Of a stretch of 64,000 nt of DNA, positions 45,537 through 56,949 are shown piece by piece; the stretch's first letter is position 1; each line of letters starts with the position of its first letter. Both the position numbers and the translations under genes were made by a program. Origin of the DNA: Turritopsis dohrnii (Eukaryota; Cnidaria; Hydrozoa; Anthoathecata; Oceaniidae); the NCBI GenBank assembly GCA_027922465.2, contig BQMF02000097.1, forward strand, positions 372,001 through 436,000, in the 5' to 3' direction. Below the pieces are notes generated by a model. That model saw only the letters and a program-made list of their open reading frames with translations. It searched no databases and had not been told where the DNA came from.

Positions 45537-45650
45537 TTCAAGGCGTATTATTCATTACATGTCTGATAAAATATTGTGAATTTTATATCTTTCTTGTGAC
45601 ATAAAATTCACAACATTTTATCAGACATGTAATGAAATATACGCCTTGAA
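45537..45650. repeat. Near-perfect 50-bp-arm hairpin
   Basis: TTCAAGGCGTATTATTCATT at 45537 is mirrored by AATGAAATATACGCCTTGAA ending at 45650. The 50-base arms differ at about three positions around a 14-base loop. MITE-like; no coding content. Confidence 0.9.
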
Positions 45651-45886
45651 CACATTAGAAAGGTTTGCTGTGTGTACAATAACATTTCAAATTCAGTAAA
45701 AGATGTGTTAAAAAATATCATTACTTATATTCATTGATAATTTCCAATGAAGTGGAACGGTTCTAGCAAAATGTCTCACGGAAAATTGCCGTCCGGATGA
45801 TTTCCCCCGGTAAATTGTTCCCCGGAGTATTAGCTTCGAGATGATTACCCCTTGGACAATTGCCCCATGTAGACAGCCCTATATCT

Positions 45887-45912
45887 AACCCTTCTCCTAA
45901 CCCTAACCCTAC
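45887..45912. repeat. Short interstitial telomere-like run
   Basis: CCTAACCCTAACCCTAC, between two and three units of the animal telomere repeat. It sits beside lines of GATTTCCCCC and CAATTGCCCC words that look like a separate low-complexity repeat. Too short to show a former chromosome end. Confidence 0.6.
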
Positions 45913-46126
45913 ATTCACATGAATATTTTTAATAAGCGCTCCTACTTAAATAAGCGCCTCTCGGCGGTTATTCGGGTATGGAACTAGAGCAAAAGGGGCG
46001 CTTATTTGAGTTTTATTGGAATAGGAAACAACAAGTATTTAAAAAACACAGCTTTCTTCTTTATTTCCTTTACGTAATGAAACTTCATTTCAAAAAATTT
46101 GTTGTTGTTTTTTTTTCTTTATCAGT

Positions 46127-46500
46127 TCATTTTTTGAAACAGTTGCTATTTCTTTTTGTTTCTGCTAAAGCATTGTATCTGGGAGGCATGGCAAGTCCAA
46201 TCTCTCTCATTGTCTTGCCTGTAACTGTTGTGATCAACATGCTCCTTTCATCTGCATCAAGTAATTGACTCGTTAACTTTGATAATTCGGTTAGTAAGTG
46301 TCTAACAAGTCCCTCATCTTTTCTTTCTTGGTCCCACAAGTAAACAGCGATGAAATGTTCATCATACTCTCCAGCTTCATCTCTAACGTCAAGTAAACAT
46401 TTGAGTTCGACACTGAATGACTTCTTTATACGAGAAAATTTACCAGAATATGACTTATTGTTTATTTCTTTTTCTAAAATGATAATCTTTTCTACAAACA
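46127..46500 (-). CDS. Unassigned ORF, possible exon
   Basis: A minus-strand frame of about 125 codons. From a possible acceptor (TTTGTAG, exon from about 46496) it reads with acidic and leucine-rich composition: ELKCLLDVRDEAGEYDEHF, AVYLWDQERKDEGLVRHLL and LLDADERSMLITTV. No family is recognised. It could be an exon of a host gene or the tail of a decayed transposon protein. There is no second exon I can link to it. Confidence 0.25.
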
Positions 46501-46522
46501 TTAATAAAAATGTAAAGTACAT

Positions 46523-47440
46523 GTGTGGGATTAAGAATCATCTGTAAAATAACAGAATCTTTCAGGAGATATTTATGAAATACAAATCAAAAACAGCCTA
46601 AATTGTCGGTAACACTTGCAATATCTTCATCTTTCTGAAATTTAATTATTCGCAAAAAAGAGTCTGGAACTGGGGACACGGATGGCGTTGAATAGAGGCG
46701 CGAAACAAAAGGATTAACAATAAGGTGAGTTGTTTATCTTCCTTTTTGACATATCTCTGGTAAAACAAACAACGTCATTACAGAAAGAGGAAAAAATCTC
46801 TAATTACAGTCTCTAGCATCAATAGGATTCAATAGCTTACCCTGGGAGCAAGAGCAATAATTCTGCAAGAAAAAAATTTCATGTAGATAAAACACGCATC
46901 AGAGAGAGAGGCAAAAAGATAAACTCTCGTCTCTGAGAAGCAACGACCACGGTAGTAAGAGAAATTGATTAAATTATGTTGGACGTAAACCTCTTGACCA
47001 GCAAATAAAAGAAGAACTTATTGAGAAACGGCCGCGAGTTTCCCGAAAAATTATAATGAAAAATCTTACAAAAAACGTCTGTAGCTCAAAAAGATCCATA
47101 AAGGTTGATAGGTTTGTTTCTTACATCCTCAAAATGTTGAACATCTTACCGCTACGAACAATTACACTGCTGAATGTAAACGCATTGGATGAAACACTTG
47201 TATAGGTGAATATGGTTTATAACTTCATAAAACAGGTGTTCGGACAAATGTTCGGACAGTCCCAAAACAGGTCATGAATAGTGTCGCTTATCTGTGTCGT
47301 TTAAAGCAGACGAGACAAAGTTGAAGCAGACGGGACAAAGTTGATATCATTTTTAATTGTTAATCCTACGTTTAAATTCTTTTTAATTTATTTCTAGTCT
47401 ATGATTTGAAAGATCCTAAAAGTACAAATAAGATGAAAAA
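46523..47440. other. Intergenic, no gene seen
   Basis: No supported exon. The sequence from about 47.28 kb, with two nearly identical GCAGACGAGACAAAGTTGA words, may belong to the Penelope-like fragment that follows. Confidence 0.35.
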
Positions 47441-47875
47441 GAAACATGCGTACAAACCAGTCAGCGACAACAGCAACCCGGGCGTTCACAAAGTCGACTA
47501 TGCATGCAGGAAATCGTACATAGGAGAAACTAGATGCAGAGTTCAAACTCGATTAAATCAGCATCTTGACAACATTGTCAAAGGAAAGTGGGAAAAATTT
47601 GCGATCGCAAACCATTGTGCCCGCACACCGAATTCAATTTCAACACACGCAACACAATCAAAGTAGAACATAAGAACTTTCCTAGGAAGGTCCGTGAAGG
47701 ATTGGATATACAGTTTCATCAAACTGTGCCTTCAGATGGGGGCATGAACCTTGATGACGGTCAATATGTGCAAGTCGTCAAACGTCAGAGAAGACTCACC
47801 ATTGCAAACGTCAAGTACCAGTTAACTCGAAGCCTGACGACGAAGGTATCAACAGTCCGAAGTTGTATTGCTTAA
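47440..47875 (+). pseudogene. Penelope-like element fragment, GIY-YIG endonuclease, frameshifted
   Basis: Frame 1 (to ~47620) has NPGVHKVDYACRKSYIGETR, then RVQTRLNQHL. This is the GIY-YIG nuclease core (YIGET followed by R and H/E positions) that follows the reverse transcriptase in Penelope-like elements. The reading then shifts frame near 47612-47620 and continues as PHTEFNF, IKVEHKNFPRKVREGLDI and GGMNLDDGQY, the usual C-terminal block. No reverse transcriptase precedes it, so it is a truncated, dead copy. Confidence 0.75.
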
Positions 47876-48124
47876 AAATTAAAAACGAATAGAGTATATT
47901 TCCATAAAATGGTGTGTTTGAATTTATAACATACGTTTATTGATTTACTTATTTACGAATATTAACTCACAGGATTAAACCGAATTCAAAACAATATAAT
48001 CAAGTTTTAACATGCGATTCTGGAAAATGATTTTACTCCTGTTTATGAGTGAAGGTTGTATTAGTGTATCAGTATTAAAAACTGACGCTTCAATAAGAAT
48101 AGAACATCATTTGATTGGATTACA

Positions 48125-48236
48125 AATTTCTTGAAAATCTATTCGAAGGAGTGCATTTCTATGGAAGTACACAATTTTTTTCAATAAAAATGCTCTTCAT
48201 CGGAGTGATTTTTTTTGACAAACTTTGCCAATGGAT
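48125..48236. repeat. Palindromic MITE family A, copy 7
   Basis: GAAGGAGTGCATTTCTATGG, TCAATAAAAATGCTCTTCAT and CGGAGTGATTTTTTTTGAC, then a TTTGCCAATGG end. Confidence 0.75.
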
Positions 48237-48879
48237 TATTTTTGTTTACCATGCACAACAACATTTCAAAAGATGGAGAAAAGATTAATTGCATTAAAAC
48301 ATTTGAAAAGAAGGTAAAAGATTAATTGCATTACAATCTGTACAAGGTAGTCAACTTACCTTATAGGTATAAGTATGATTATAAATAGACTAGTAACCCG
48401 GGTAAAAATGTTTACCACGTCAAGCTTCGAAAATGATATAGCTATGCAAATCCCGTGTCGAAAAATGGTGACGTAAAATATCAAGGTGTGCGGACCCTGT
48501 GACGAAAAATTAAATCAAGGAATAGCAAGTTAAAGTGTACTCATGTTGTAGAGCTGAAAAAACTGATGGAAAAAGTGTATGAGATCGTTTCGTTACGATC
48601 AACCGTTAGAGAGATTTGACTCAATTTTAAGTTGGGTTGACAATCATTGAAGCAGCAAGTCTAATTTACATCCATCATTCGCACAAGTTCCCTGTTTTCT
48701 CTGATTCCAAAGATAACAGATTATACGCAATTTTTATACGCTAATTGCAAATAAAAATATAGTAACATAGGGAAAATTTATTTTAATAAAGTTGAAAAAA
48801 AACATGGCTTCAAATAGAAAATAGGAAAGAAAAAAAGTTGCAGAAATTCCAATTCATTTACACAGTTTTTAAGAACAAA

Positions 48880-48955
48880 TGAAATAGTCACTGCGAGGAA
48901 GAGCATTTTCATTGGCATAGTGTACTCCTCCTCATCTGAATGATCCGATGTAACT
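48880..48955. repeat. Palindromic MITE family A, copy 8 (shortened)
   Basis: Left arm GAAATAGTCACTGCGAGGAA and GAGCATTTTCATTGG are clear. The right arm is reduced to TGTACTCCTCCTCATC. Confidence 0.55.
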
Positions 48956-49149
48956 CAATAAAAGTCAATAAAACTAATCGTGGCTGATAAATCAATAAAT
49001 CCACGTAACATGCCTATAACAGCATAAAACATTTTTCAATTAGCTAATCCATTAATACAAATGGCTGTGACAAGTCTATTTGTTTAAAGCCAAGTATAAT
49101 GGGCAAAGTCGTTAAATTTGTCTTCCCTATAAAATTCTCTAAAATAACA

Positions 49150-49266
49150 TAAATCGCCAAAAAGTCACTGCGACGAAGAGCGTTTTTATTGAAATAAAGT
49201 GTATGTGTGATGGATATTTTTTAAAAAATGCACTCCTTCGTAGTGAATTTTCAACGAGTTGCCAAC
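49150..49266. repeat. Palindromic MITE family A, copy 9
   Basis: AAATCGCCAAAAAGTCACTG, CGACGAAGAGCGTTTTTATT, AATGCACTCCTTCGTAGTGA and a TTTTCAACGAGTTGCC end. It lies just past the Ly6 stop codon. Confidence 0.8.
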
Positions 49267-49365
49267 AGAATTCTTTCGTTGCATAAGGATTGCTTATTCT
49301 TGCCTCAAATGCACAACACCTAGTGGCCAGTTGCTGTAATAAGATCGTGTGAAGCCTTCCCATAC

Positions 49366-51274
49366 TCACAGCAGCAGAAATATCGCAAATACAGTTAGCG
49401 TATACTTGACGATGTTTTTCCCTGTAAGTTGAACAGCGTTATTACAATAATCTTCATGACAACAACGAGCCTAAAGATAAAAAATACATAGTTTGAATTA
49501 ACCCATCCGGGAAATTTGTTGAAAAATCTCTGCGGAGGAGTAAATGATTAGACGTATGTACGCTATTTCAAAGACAATACTCTTCCTCGCAGTGCCTTGT
49601 TGAAATTTTTTCAAAATGATTTAATCACCAGGAAGTTAATTTAAAAAACAAATTGAATTTTACAAATTGATGTGACGATCAATAAAAACACTCGAAATAA
49701 TCATTTCATCTTGAAACTACCACCTGTCAAGCTAGAAATGCATCGTAGGTTACTAGCCTTTGCTGGTGCAAAACAGTATAACCAGCTTCCACTTGAAATA
49801 AGAACTGAAAAATGTGGTTAGGTTGCGCTCAAACGTGTAGCATCATGAGTGTTTGGGGATGGCATGCAACAGTCTAGCTATCAATAGCTTAGCATATACA
49901 ATTAAAGTGTATGAATGGTTTCTACCTGAAAATAATGTTATTTACAAGATGGCAAGACGATCAGTAAGAAAAGTTTTCATCAAACAGGTAATCAAACTCA
50001 GGTAATCGTGGATCCTGGCCATAATCTTGGCGTGGTAAGATTTTGAACTGTGTGAGTGACTTGATATGTTGGTATATAATGTTTTATTCCGTCAAAATAG
50101 AAAGCCTGTCGTTATTACTGCATTTCAAAATGTAATCACAAAATAACGAGAGATTATTTTACAAGATACATTAATAAATGGGCGGTTAATTTACGTGTGG
50201 CATAAATTAACAAGTTTTTAATTTTAAATCCGCGTTAATTAATTCCCACGTTAATTTCCTGCAGGTTCACGATTGATTCTATTCAAATAAATCATACAAA
50301 AACATAATTTGATAGGCTTTTGTTAAATTAAACAAACTCTCCTAGCCATCTCTTTTCTATTAGCTATGTCCCCAAGGAAAATTCTGAAATATATATACTT
50401 ACATCACATTTCAGCAAAGCAGGCTTAGTTTGTTTGATTTTCAATGTATTTTCTAACTGTAGACAAGTGGTATTTTTGCAATTTGACGCAACTGTGGCAC
50501 AACCTGTGAACGATATGCTATATTGCGTTCCTTCTTCCAGTGTTCTATACTCCATAGAGACACAAGCATTCTCTTGGGATGTGCAACCAACTTTAGTTTT
50601 TGAAACAGGGTTTCTGCCTTTCCTTTCTGTGTAACAGCGCAGTGACTCCCCTGAAAGATGAACATAAAGAAAATTGGTAATCTTCTCATACAGCACACTA
50701 TCAGACGTAATATAATATGGACAAGCTCTCACGTTTTATTACTCGTTCACAGAAATCCATTTTAGGGGGAGTTTTTTTTATCCCAGCAGGGCAAGACGAG
50801 ACGTTTTGACGTGATCCTAGTTTTTATGTGATTCTCACTATATTTATTTTACTGATTATTTGGAAATTAAAAAAATCACCCTATCCCCGCCAGAAGAGAT
50901 CTCGTTTATTTTTGACCTAAAAAAGATACATTATAGATGACATTATAGATACATTGACTGGCGTATCTTCATATATGTAAGCTAAATTTCCTTATTAAAA
51001 AACACTTTAACGACGACATAATAGGCAAGACCGTCGGTAGTGGGGGAAATGGGGAGGCGCTAGCAGTGAAAGATAAACTAATACTTGTTTAGCCAATCTA
51101 GAAACCTAATATTGAAAATTGTCTAGATCTTTAAACACTTAATAATGACCCACCCCATCTCAAAAAAACTTATTTAGTTCTGTGAAAATTTTCAAAAGAA
51201 TTTAAAAAAGTTAAAAACATACCTGACTTTATGATAAAAATCAAAGCCAAAAACGTAAACGAAAACTGACTCAT
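49366..51274 (-). CDS. Ly6/uPAR three-finger protein, predicted GPI-anchored, three exons
   Basis: Exons: 51223-51274, 50403-50650, 49366-49470, GT-AG with phases 1 and 0, total 134 residues. Exon 1 is a signal peptide (MSQFSFTFLALIFIIKS). Exon 2 starts the mature chain with ESLRCYTER, a typical LxCY opening, then VGCTSQENACV and FTGCATVASNCKNTTC. Exon 3 gives CCHEDYCNN, the CCxxDxCN hallmark that closes the three-finger fold, then a hydrophobic tail (YTLTVFAIFLLL) ending at TGA, as expected for GPI attachment. Such proteins sit on the outer cell surface or modulate receptors. Secreted three-finger toxins share the fold, but the GPI tail argues for a surface protein. A family A MITE sits in intron 2. 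Confidence 0.85.
49508..49619. repeat. Palindromic MITE family A, copy 10 (Ly6 intron 2)
   Basis: GAAAAATCTCTGCGGAGGAG, ACGCTATTTCAAAGACAATA and CTCTTCCTCGCAGTGCC in family order, with diverged ends. Confidence 0.6.
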
Positions 51275-52149
51275 TTTCCCGACAATAAGATAATTTTTTA
51301 AGATAAGATTGTGTGTTGATATATATTCTAAAAAGATGTTTTCGTATTTGTGCTGGCTTTGAAAACGATTGTTCAAACATTCTCACAACACTTTCATATA
51401 ACTGTTTGTAACGGTTTTCATGATAATAAAAAATGCTTGTAAAAAACAAAACAAAGCATTTTAAGAGCTTTATAAACCCGGTTTCTATCAAGTATTTAAC
51501 AATATTATTGTTGAAACGAAAGCTATTTTCCAATATCTAGGGAAGTAAGTAATTTCACATATGGATTATCATACTTCTTTTGATATATTTTTGATGATTT
51601 GAATGATAAAAAAAGTTCTGCAATTTAATCACTTTCATTTGTCACAAAACTATGGCGTCATGTCGCGTGTCTAATTTAAAATATGTCATAATGGAAACCT
51701 GACTATCCAAGGACGAAATATCAACCATGAAATAATTGTTGATCACACGGTTTTCAAGATTGTTATTAAAATATCCTTGTCTAACAATATGTCAGACCTT
51801 CCGGTGTAAACCTTGTGAAATGTGTTTCGGTTAGAGGGTGTTCATACGGAGAAAAAATATCCCGGCAAAGTAGGCTAGCTCGGTTCACCGGACTGAGGTT
51901 GACTTGGGTTCAAATGAGTAAAAAAATCCTGACTGAAAAATGTCATGGGATTATCATTGCTTACACGTTACAAAGAAAAACATGCGCAAGGTGAACAATC
52001 AGCCCTGTTAACCGGGCTAGAGTGCTCACATGGAAAAACTTCAGCCCGTCTTGCCGAGATCTCGGTACATAAAAGTGAAATCTCGGAAAACCGGTCTGAT
52101 GCATTTCTCATGTAAACACATTTTGAATTTTACGAGGCTTTCATAAAAA

Positions 52150-55101
52150 AGTTGAGATGTCGATAATTCGAGCCAGTCCGCTTTGCCAGGCTGATGTCAG
52201 GCAAGGCAAGGTTGACATTTTATCCATTGCTGAGTCAAAATTAGATGAGTCGTTCCCCTCGTCACAATTTGTGATGAAGGGTTATACGAAGCCTTATCGT
52301 TTAGATATATCTTGTAACACAGGTGGACTTTTGGTATATGTGAAAGATACATTACCAACACGGTTGTTGAGTGGTTTTAAGCTCCCAGAAGACGTGCAAA
52401 TTATTCCTACAGAGTTAAATCTTCGTAAGGAGAAGTGGCTTATAGTCTCGATCTACCGGCCACCGTCTCAAAACGTTGATTATTTCCTAGATACTTTATC
52501 TTCTTTACTTGATTTTCATAGTCAGGCGTACAAATCCATTTAAGTGATGGGAGACTTCAACATCGAGCCGGAAAAACCCAAAATGTCGAGTTTTCTGGAA
52601 GTACATGGTTTGTATAACCATACAAATACAAAAACTTGCTGGAAATCTTCGGATGGATCTTGTATCGATCTGATACTTTCCAACAAAAAGCATTCATTTC
52701 AGCTCTCTGGGGCTGTTGAGACTGGATTAAGTGATCACCATCTTCTAGTATACTCGATGTTTAAGTCGAAATTCCTAAAGCATGAGCCGAAGAAGTATAG
52801 TTATAGGTGCTATAAAAGATTTGATCTAACTGCATTTTTGAAATCTGTTCAGAACAGCTTAGTTGATGTAGAAAACTACACTGACTGTCATAAGATCTTT
52901 ACGGAACTCTTGAACCAGCATGCGCCGTTAAAAACTCGTTTTTTGCGCGCCAATAATCAACCACACATGACTAAGGCTTTACGCAAAGCCATTATGACAA
53001 GATCCCGGCTTAAAAATAGAGCGCGTCAAACAAACAGTGCAGAGGATTGGGCTGCTTACAAAGCGCACAAGAATTTTGTCGTAAATTTAAACAGGCGTTC
53101 CAAAAAGTCACATCTCTCTGACAACAAAGTTGGCAGTAAAAGTTTCTGGGATGCATGTAAGCCCTTTTTCTCAGAAAAGGGGATAAAGCAAGAAAAGATA
53201 ATCCTTGTTCAAGAGGGCCGTATTGTCAGTGATGATTCCTCCATTGCGCAAATCTTCAACAGTCACTTTTCTAATATAACGAGTAGTCTGACTATACCAC
53301 ACTGGAAAGGTCTCCTGCCTCTCGATGTGGATAGTGATGTCGATCCTATCGACTTGGCTATAGACAAGTATGCTGGTCTAAGTTTAAATCACTGCCTGTC
53401 TATGAATTCCACCATATTGAGGCAGCTGAGATGAGGAAAGAGATCTTTTCACTAGACTCGTCGAAAAGTACTGGAGGTGATTTGCCAATTAAAGTGTTAA
53501 AACTGTCTTATTCTGAAATTGAAACCCCTTTAGGTATTTCAATTCGATGATTGATTCTTCTGTTTTCCTTGAAGAGTGAGAACTTGCCGACGTAATTCCA
53601 GTATTTAAAAAGGGTGATAGAACCGACTGGGAATGCTACAGACCCATAAGTTTACTTAGGTCTCCCTCAAAACTTTTCGAGAGGCTTTTGGAACGTCAGA
53701 TCTCCTCCTTTATGGAGGAACGACTTTCAAAATATCTATGTGGTTTTCGCAAAGGTCATTCGACCCAGCATGCCTTACTTAACCTCATCGTCGCATGGCA
53801 GCGGTGTTTGGCAAATGGCGGTAGAGTTGGAGCAGTGCTTATGGACTTGTCCAAAGCCTTCGACACTCTACCACATGACCTGCTTATTGCTAAGCTCTAT
53901 GCATATGGGCTTGATCGTAGAAGCTTGAAACTAATTTACAGTTACCTCTCAAACCGAAAAATGCGCTTTCGCATCGGCTCAGTGTTTAGTGACTGGCTTA
54001 GGGTCCTTTTAGGTGTCCCCCAGGGATCGGTTCTAGGTCCTATCCTTTTTAATATATTTTTAAATGATCTATTTTTCAGCGAACTAGATTCGCTTATTTG
54101 TAACTTTGCTGATGATAATACCTTGTCTGCATGTGGATCATCTTTAAACGGGATTCTCAGGCAGCTAAAGAATGATTCAGAAATAACTATCCAGTGGTTT
54201 CGAGATAACGAGATGGTGGTAAACCCGGATAAATTTCAAGTCATGTTTTTAGGCTGTAGTTCAGCTGAAATCACGTCATTTGTAATATGCGGCTTTGCCT
54301 TAGAACCGTCGCCTTCAGTGAACTTGCTTGGGGTAACCATTGATAACCAGCTGACTTTTTCTGCCCATATAGAAAAAATCTGTTCGCAGGCAAATAGAAA
54401 GATTAGTGCACTACTGCGCATTCGAAAATTTAAAATATGGCAGAGCAGTCCTTTTGTGCAACGCATTTATTTTGTCTTGCTTCAGATACTGTCCCCTGAT
54501 TTGGATGTTTCATTCAAAAGGGGACGCTCAGAAAATTCGTAAAACACAGATTAGAGCCCTCCGAGCTGTGAATTTTGATTTCTCTACACCCAGTGAGCAC
54601 ATTTTAACTAAGTACGATAATGAATCCATCCACACTTCAAATTTGCGTACTATGCTAATCGAGGTTTTCAAAACTGTGAACAGATTAAATCCAGAGTTTT
54701 TATGGGATTTGTTCGGGCAGAAAAAGACAGCAATTCCAATGCGATCTGGTTACTTACTAATGCTTCCTGGCAAAAATGAATCCACGATATACTCGTTTAC
54801 GTTTCGTGCTGTGTTGGCATGGAATTATTTGTCAGCTCCACTTAAGGATTTAGAGTCCTTGTCTTCATTCAAAACCAGTATTGCCAAGATAAGATCATTC
54901 TACTGTCAGTGTAAATCCTGCTCATGATTAGTCAGTATATTTATTTCTAGATTTTATAATATATTTTTTAGGTTAGGTTATATTTTAATTTTTAATTGTT
55001 TTGTTGACTTGATTTAGTCATTACTTGTGTAATTGTACTAGGGATAATGTCAACAGAAAATAAAGTTACAATACAATACAATACAATACAATACAATACA
55101 A
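52150..55101 (+). pseudogene. Decayed CR1-like LINE: endonuclease and reverse transcriptase with stops and frameshifts
   Basis: The reading starts in the endonuclease at DILSIAESKLDESFPSSQF. TAA at 52541-52543 cuts it just before MGDFNIEP, still in the same frame, and it continues to SDHHLLV and the linker up to about 53434. After that the frame is lost repeatedly. The reverse transcriptase is legible in other frames: YRPISLL, FRKGHSTQHALL, LMDLSKAFDTLPH, GVPQGSVLGP and FADDN in place of YADD. Another shift occurs near 54440, and the C-terminal block ends at 54927. The 3' end is an (ATACA)n tail at 55068-55101. The element cannot make a working protein. Its family differs from the intact LINE at 1-4.5 kb. 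Confidence 0.85.
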
Positions 55102-55102
55102 T
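55068..55102 (+). repeat. (ATACA)n tail of the LINE
   Basis: About seven exact ATACA units mark the 3' terminus of the inserted LINE. Confidence 0.9.
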
Positions 55103-55129
55103 GTCATCCATGTGAACACCCCCTTAGTG

Positions 55130-55740
55130 AGGGCAAGGCTCATTTGTTCAAATATACTTTTATAAGTGCTTTTCACCGTATTAATGTTGCGATATGCCAG
55201 ATAAACATACTCTTAATGACCATACAACGCTGCGTTGTTCTTGTCTTCCCTGTGCTTTTTGTTGCAACAAAACACTTGCACTCAAGGAGCTTCCAGCAAA
55301 TGTAAAACAATAATGCTGGAACGTAAAAGCAGTTGTGTTTAATGATACCAAGTCAAATTGATGGTATTAGAAAAACCTGAAACTGCCTTGATTAAAAGCA
55401 TCACACACAGCGATCTTGAAATGGCAGTTCGAACTGAAAAATAGAGAAATGAAAGGAGCGCCCTGGCGTATCACTCTTGCACCTGACGCTCTGGCTTTGG
55501 ACTTTTTTTGAGGCCCGGTAAAATGTAAACATTGTCATGAACAACGCACTTATTGTAGAAGTAATCCAATGAGGATGCAGTGTAAAGCGTCGATGAATAA
55601 AATGTATTTGAAGTTGAGCCGCACGCTCGGGTGAAAGAGTGAAAAATCATTTATTCGTCTGCTATGAACTAGGGTCATCACATATATGATAAATTCAGTC
55701 GTGGTAATAACGTCGTCGATTGTTCCATTTTTAACCAAAT
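55130..55740. other. Intergenic, no gene seen
   Basis: No supported feature. Confidence 0.35.
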
Positions 55741-56000
55741 TTAGACGTCCTAATAGTGACGTTGGTCGCTATTGACGTCAGTACAGCGTCGAAATTAGGT
55801 TGTTTCATCGACATTGAAATTTAGTCGAGTTATCGACGTCGTCGATTGTTTCATTTGCAACTTAATTTAGACGTCGTTTCAGCATATTTTCAACATTGAA
55901 ACAACGTTTATGTGCCCCCTGGGAAGGGGTCAATGCCTTGGTGGTTACAGCAATAGTCCGGCAAGCGAGAGGTTGTAAGTTCTATTTCCACTCGATCCGT
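55741..56000 (+). repeat. ACGTCG-rich block with tRNA-like SINE segment
   Basis: 55741-55920 is packed with GACGTC, CGACGT and TCGACG words and ends GTGCCCCCTGGG. It is followed by TGCCTTGGTGGTTACAGC (A-box-like) and GTAAGTTCTATTTCC (degenerate B box), about 40 bases apart. This resembles the composite at 36.1-36.96 kb and is probably a related SINE. Confidence 0.5.
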
Positions 56001-56268
56001 ATTCAAGAAGAATCCGGTGAATCAATGTTTTCGCTCCTTCGAACTTCCAGTTTAAGATCACCGTGGTAAAACCCATGTGGTCATTTTTGACCCCTACGAA
56101 ATCTCCTATAGAGGTTTTTACGATTGGGACCACAATGCATTGCGATTTTAAAAAATTTTTGAAATCAGCCATGTTGGTAGACCTACCGCTTCGTTGATAA
56201 AAACCTGGCGTTTACGCTGCAATTTGTTTCTGTTTTATTATTTCATCGAATTCAATCTTATTGTCATC

Positions 56269-56472
56269 ATGTCATCTTATTTTTCTTCTTTGCCTATCAC
56301 CGCTCGTAAAAGATATGAAGAAAAAATTTCTCTTATTGGCAGTCAAGATCCCTACCAAATCCCTGATCAAGAATGGAGTACTGACCCTGATACTTTCCCT
56401 CCTATTACATACATCGACATGGTCAACTATTTAGTTCTTGGACAAAGTCCATTCTATAGCATGCAAGATTAA
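56269..56472 (+). pseudogene. N-terminal remnant of the ISL2EU YqaJ/SWIM-type protein
   Basis: From ATG 56269 the frame reads YFSSLPITARKRYEEKISLI, TYIDMVNYLVLGQSPF and YSMQD, then stops at TAA. In animal relatives as I know them, this N-terminal block precedes a SWIM zinc finger and a YqaJ-type exonuclease; those domains are missing here. The break coincides with the start of Penelope-like sequence, so insertion or deletion truncated the gene. The assignment rests on memory of the family's conserved N-terminus. Confidence 0.6.
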
Positions 56473-56475
56473 CAC

Positions 56476-56690
56476 ATGATTAACGATGAAACAAAGGAAT
56501 TTCTTCTGCCACCATCACCTGCACGAACCCCACTATTTTATGGACTCCCTAAAATCCACAAGAAAAATCATCCACTCCGTCCTATTGTCTCCGTATGCAA
56601 TGGTCCTACAGATAACTTCTTTAGACACATCACGCACATCACATTGCTTATTTTTAGTAAAAAAAACTATTATTATTCAAACTTACTATA
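56476..56690 (+). pseudogene. Penelope-like reverse transcriptase fragment
   Basis: The ORF carries SPARTPLFYGLPKIHKKNHP, LRPIVSVCNGPTDNFFRHI. FYGLPKIHK-x-LRPIVS is the diagnostic N-terminal block of Penelope-like reverse transcriptases. Catalytic motifs further on are absent. It is inserted in the ISL2EU element and fused on its right to SINE sequence. Confidence 0.8.
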
Positions 56691-56695
56691 CTTAC

Positions 56696-56768
56696 GTCCT
56701 GGTCGTCTAACTGGTAAGACCCTTGTGTTAACCACAAGTAATACAGGTTCGATCTCTGGTCAGGGCAT
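56696..56768 (+). repeat. tRNA-derived sequence (SINE head)
   Basis: CCTGGTCGTCTAACTGGTAA looks like an acceptor and D arm. CTTGT-GTTAACC-ACAAG forms a perfect five-pair anticodon arm with T before a TAA triplet. ACAGGTTCGATCTCTGG is a B box and T arm. The acceptor stem pairs only partly with GTCAGGG. I call it a tRNA-derived repeat; a diverged tRNA-Leu(TAA) pseudogene is the alternative. Confidence 0.6.
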
Positions 56769-56949
56769 ACATCAACCAACCTGATTTCTGATAAAATATT
56801 GCCAAAATAATGTTTTTTTAAATATGTGGGCTGTGAAAATAGCCATTTTTTTCTTTAGACATCTTTGATCCAATTAACCAGCTACTGTATAGCTTATGCC
56901 ATTAATGTGGCTTTAAAAAAGCCGTTTGTATAAGTTTCACCAAGGTGAT

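Larger units (their letters stand above)
47876..49365. other. Spacer with MITE copies
   Basis: No exon supported. It contains family A copies 7, 8 and 9, listed separately. Confidence 0.4.
51832..55125. mobile_element. MITE with GGGTGTTCA ends, split by a LINE
   Basis: The left end AGAGGGTGTTCATACGG at 51832 is mirrored by CCATGTGAACACCCCCTTAG at 55109. The ~300 bases after the left end are rich in CCCGGCAAAG, GGTTCACCGG and AACCGGGCTAG words and carry no ORF. The LINE then occupies almost all of the rest. Only about 25 bases of the MITE remain on the right of the LINE tail. Confidence 0.65.

Noticed and set aside
45887..45912. CCTAACCCTAACCC as a sign of a former telomere or chromosome fusion.
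   Set aside because: Only two to three units, with no subtelomeric features nearby.
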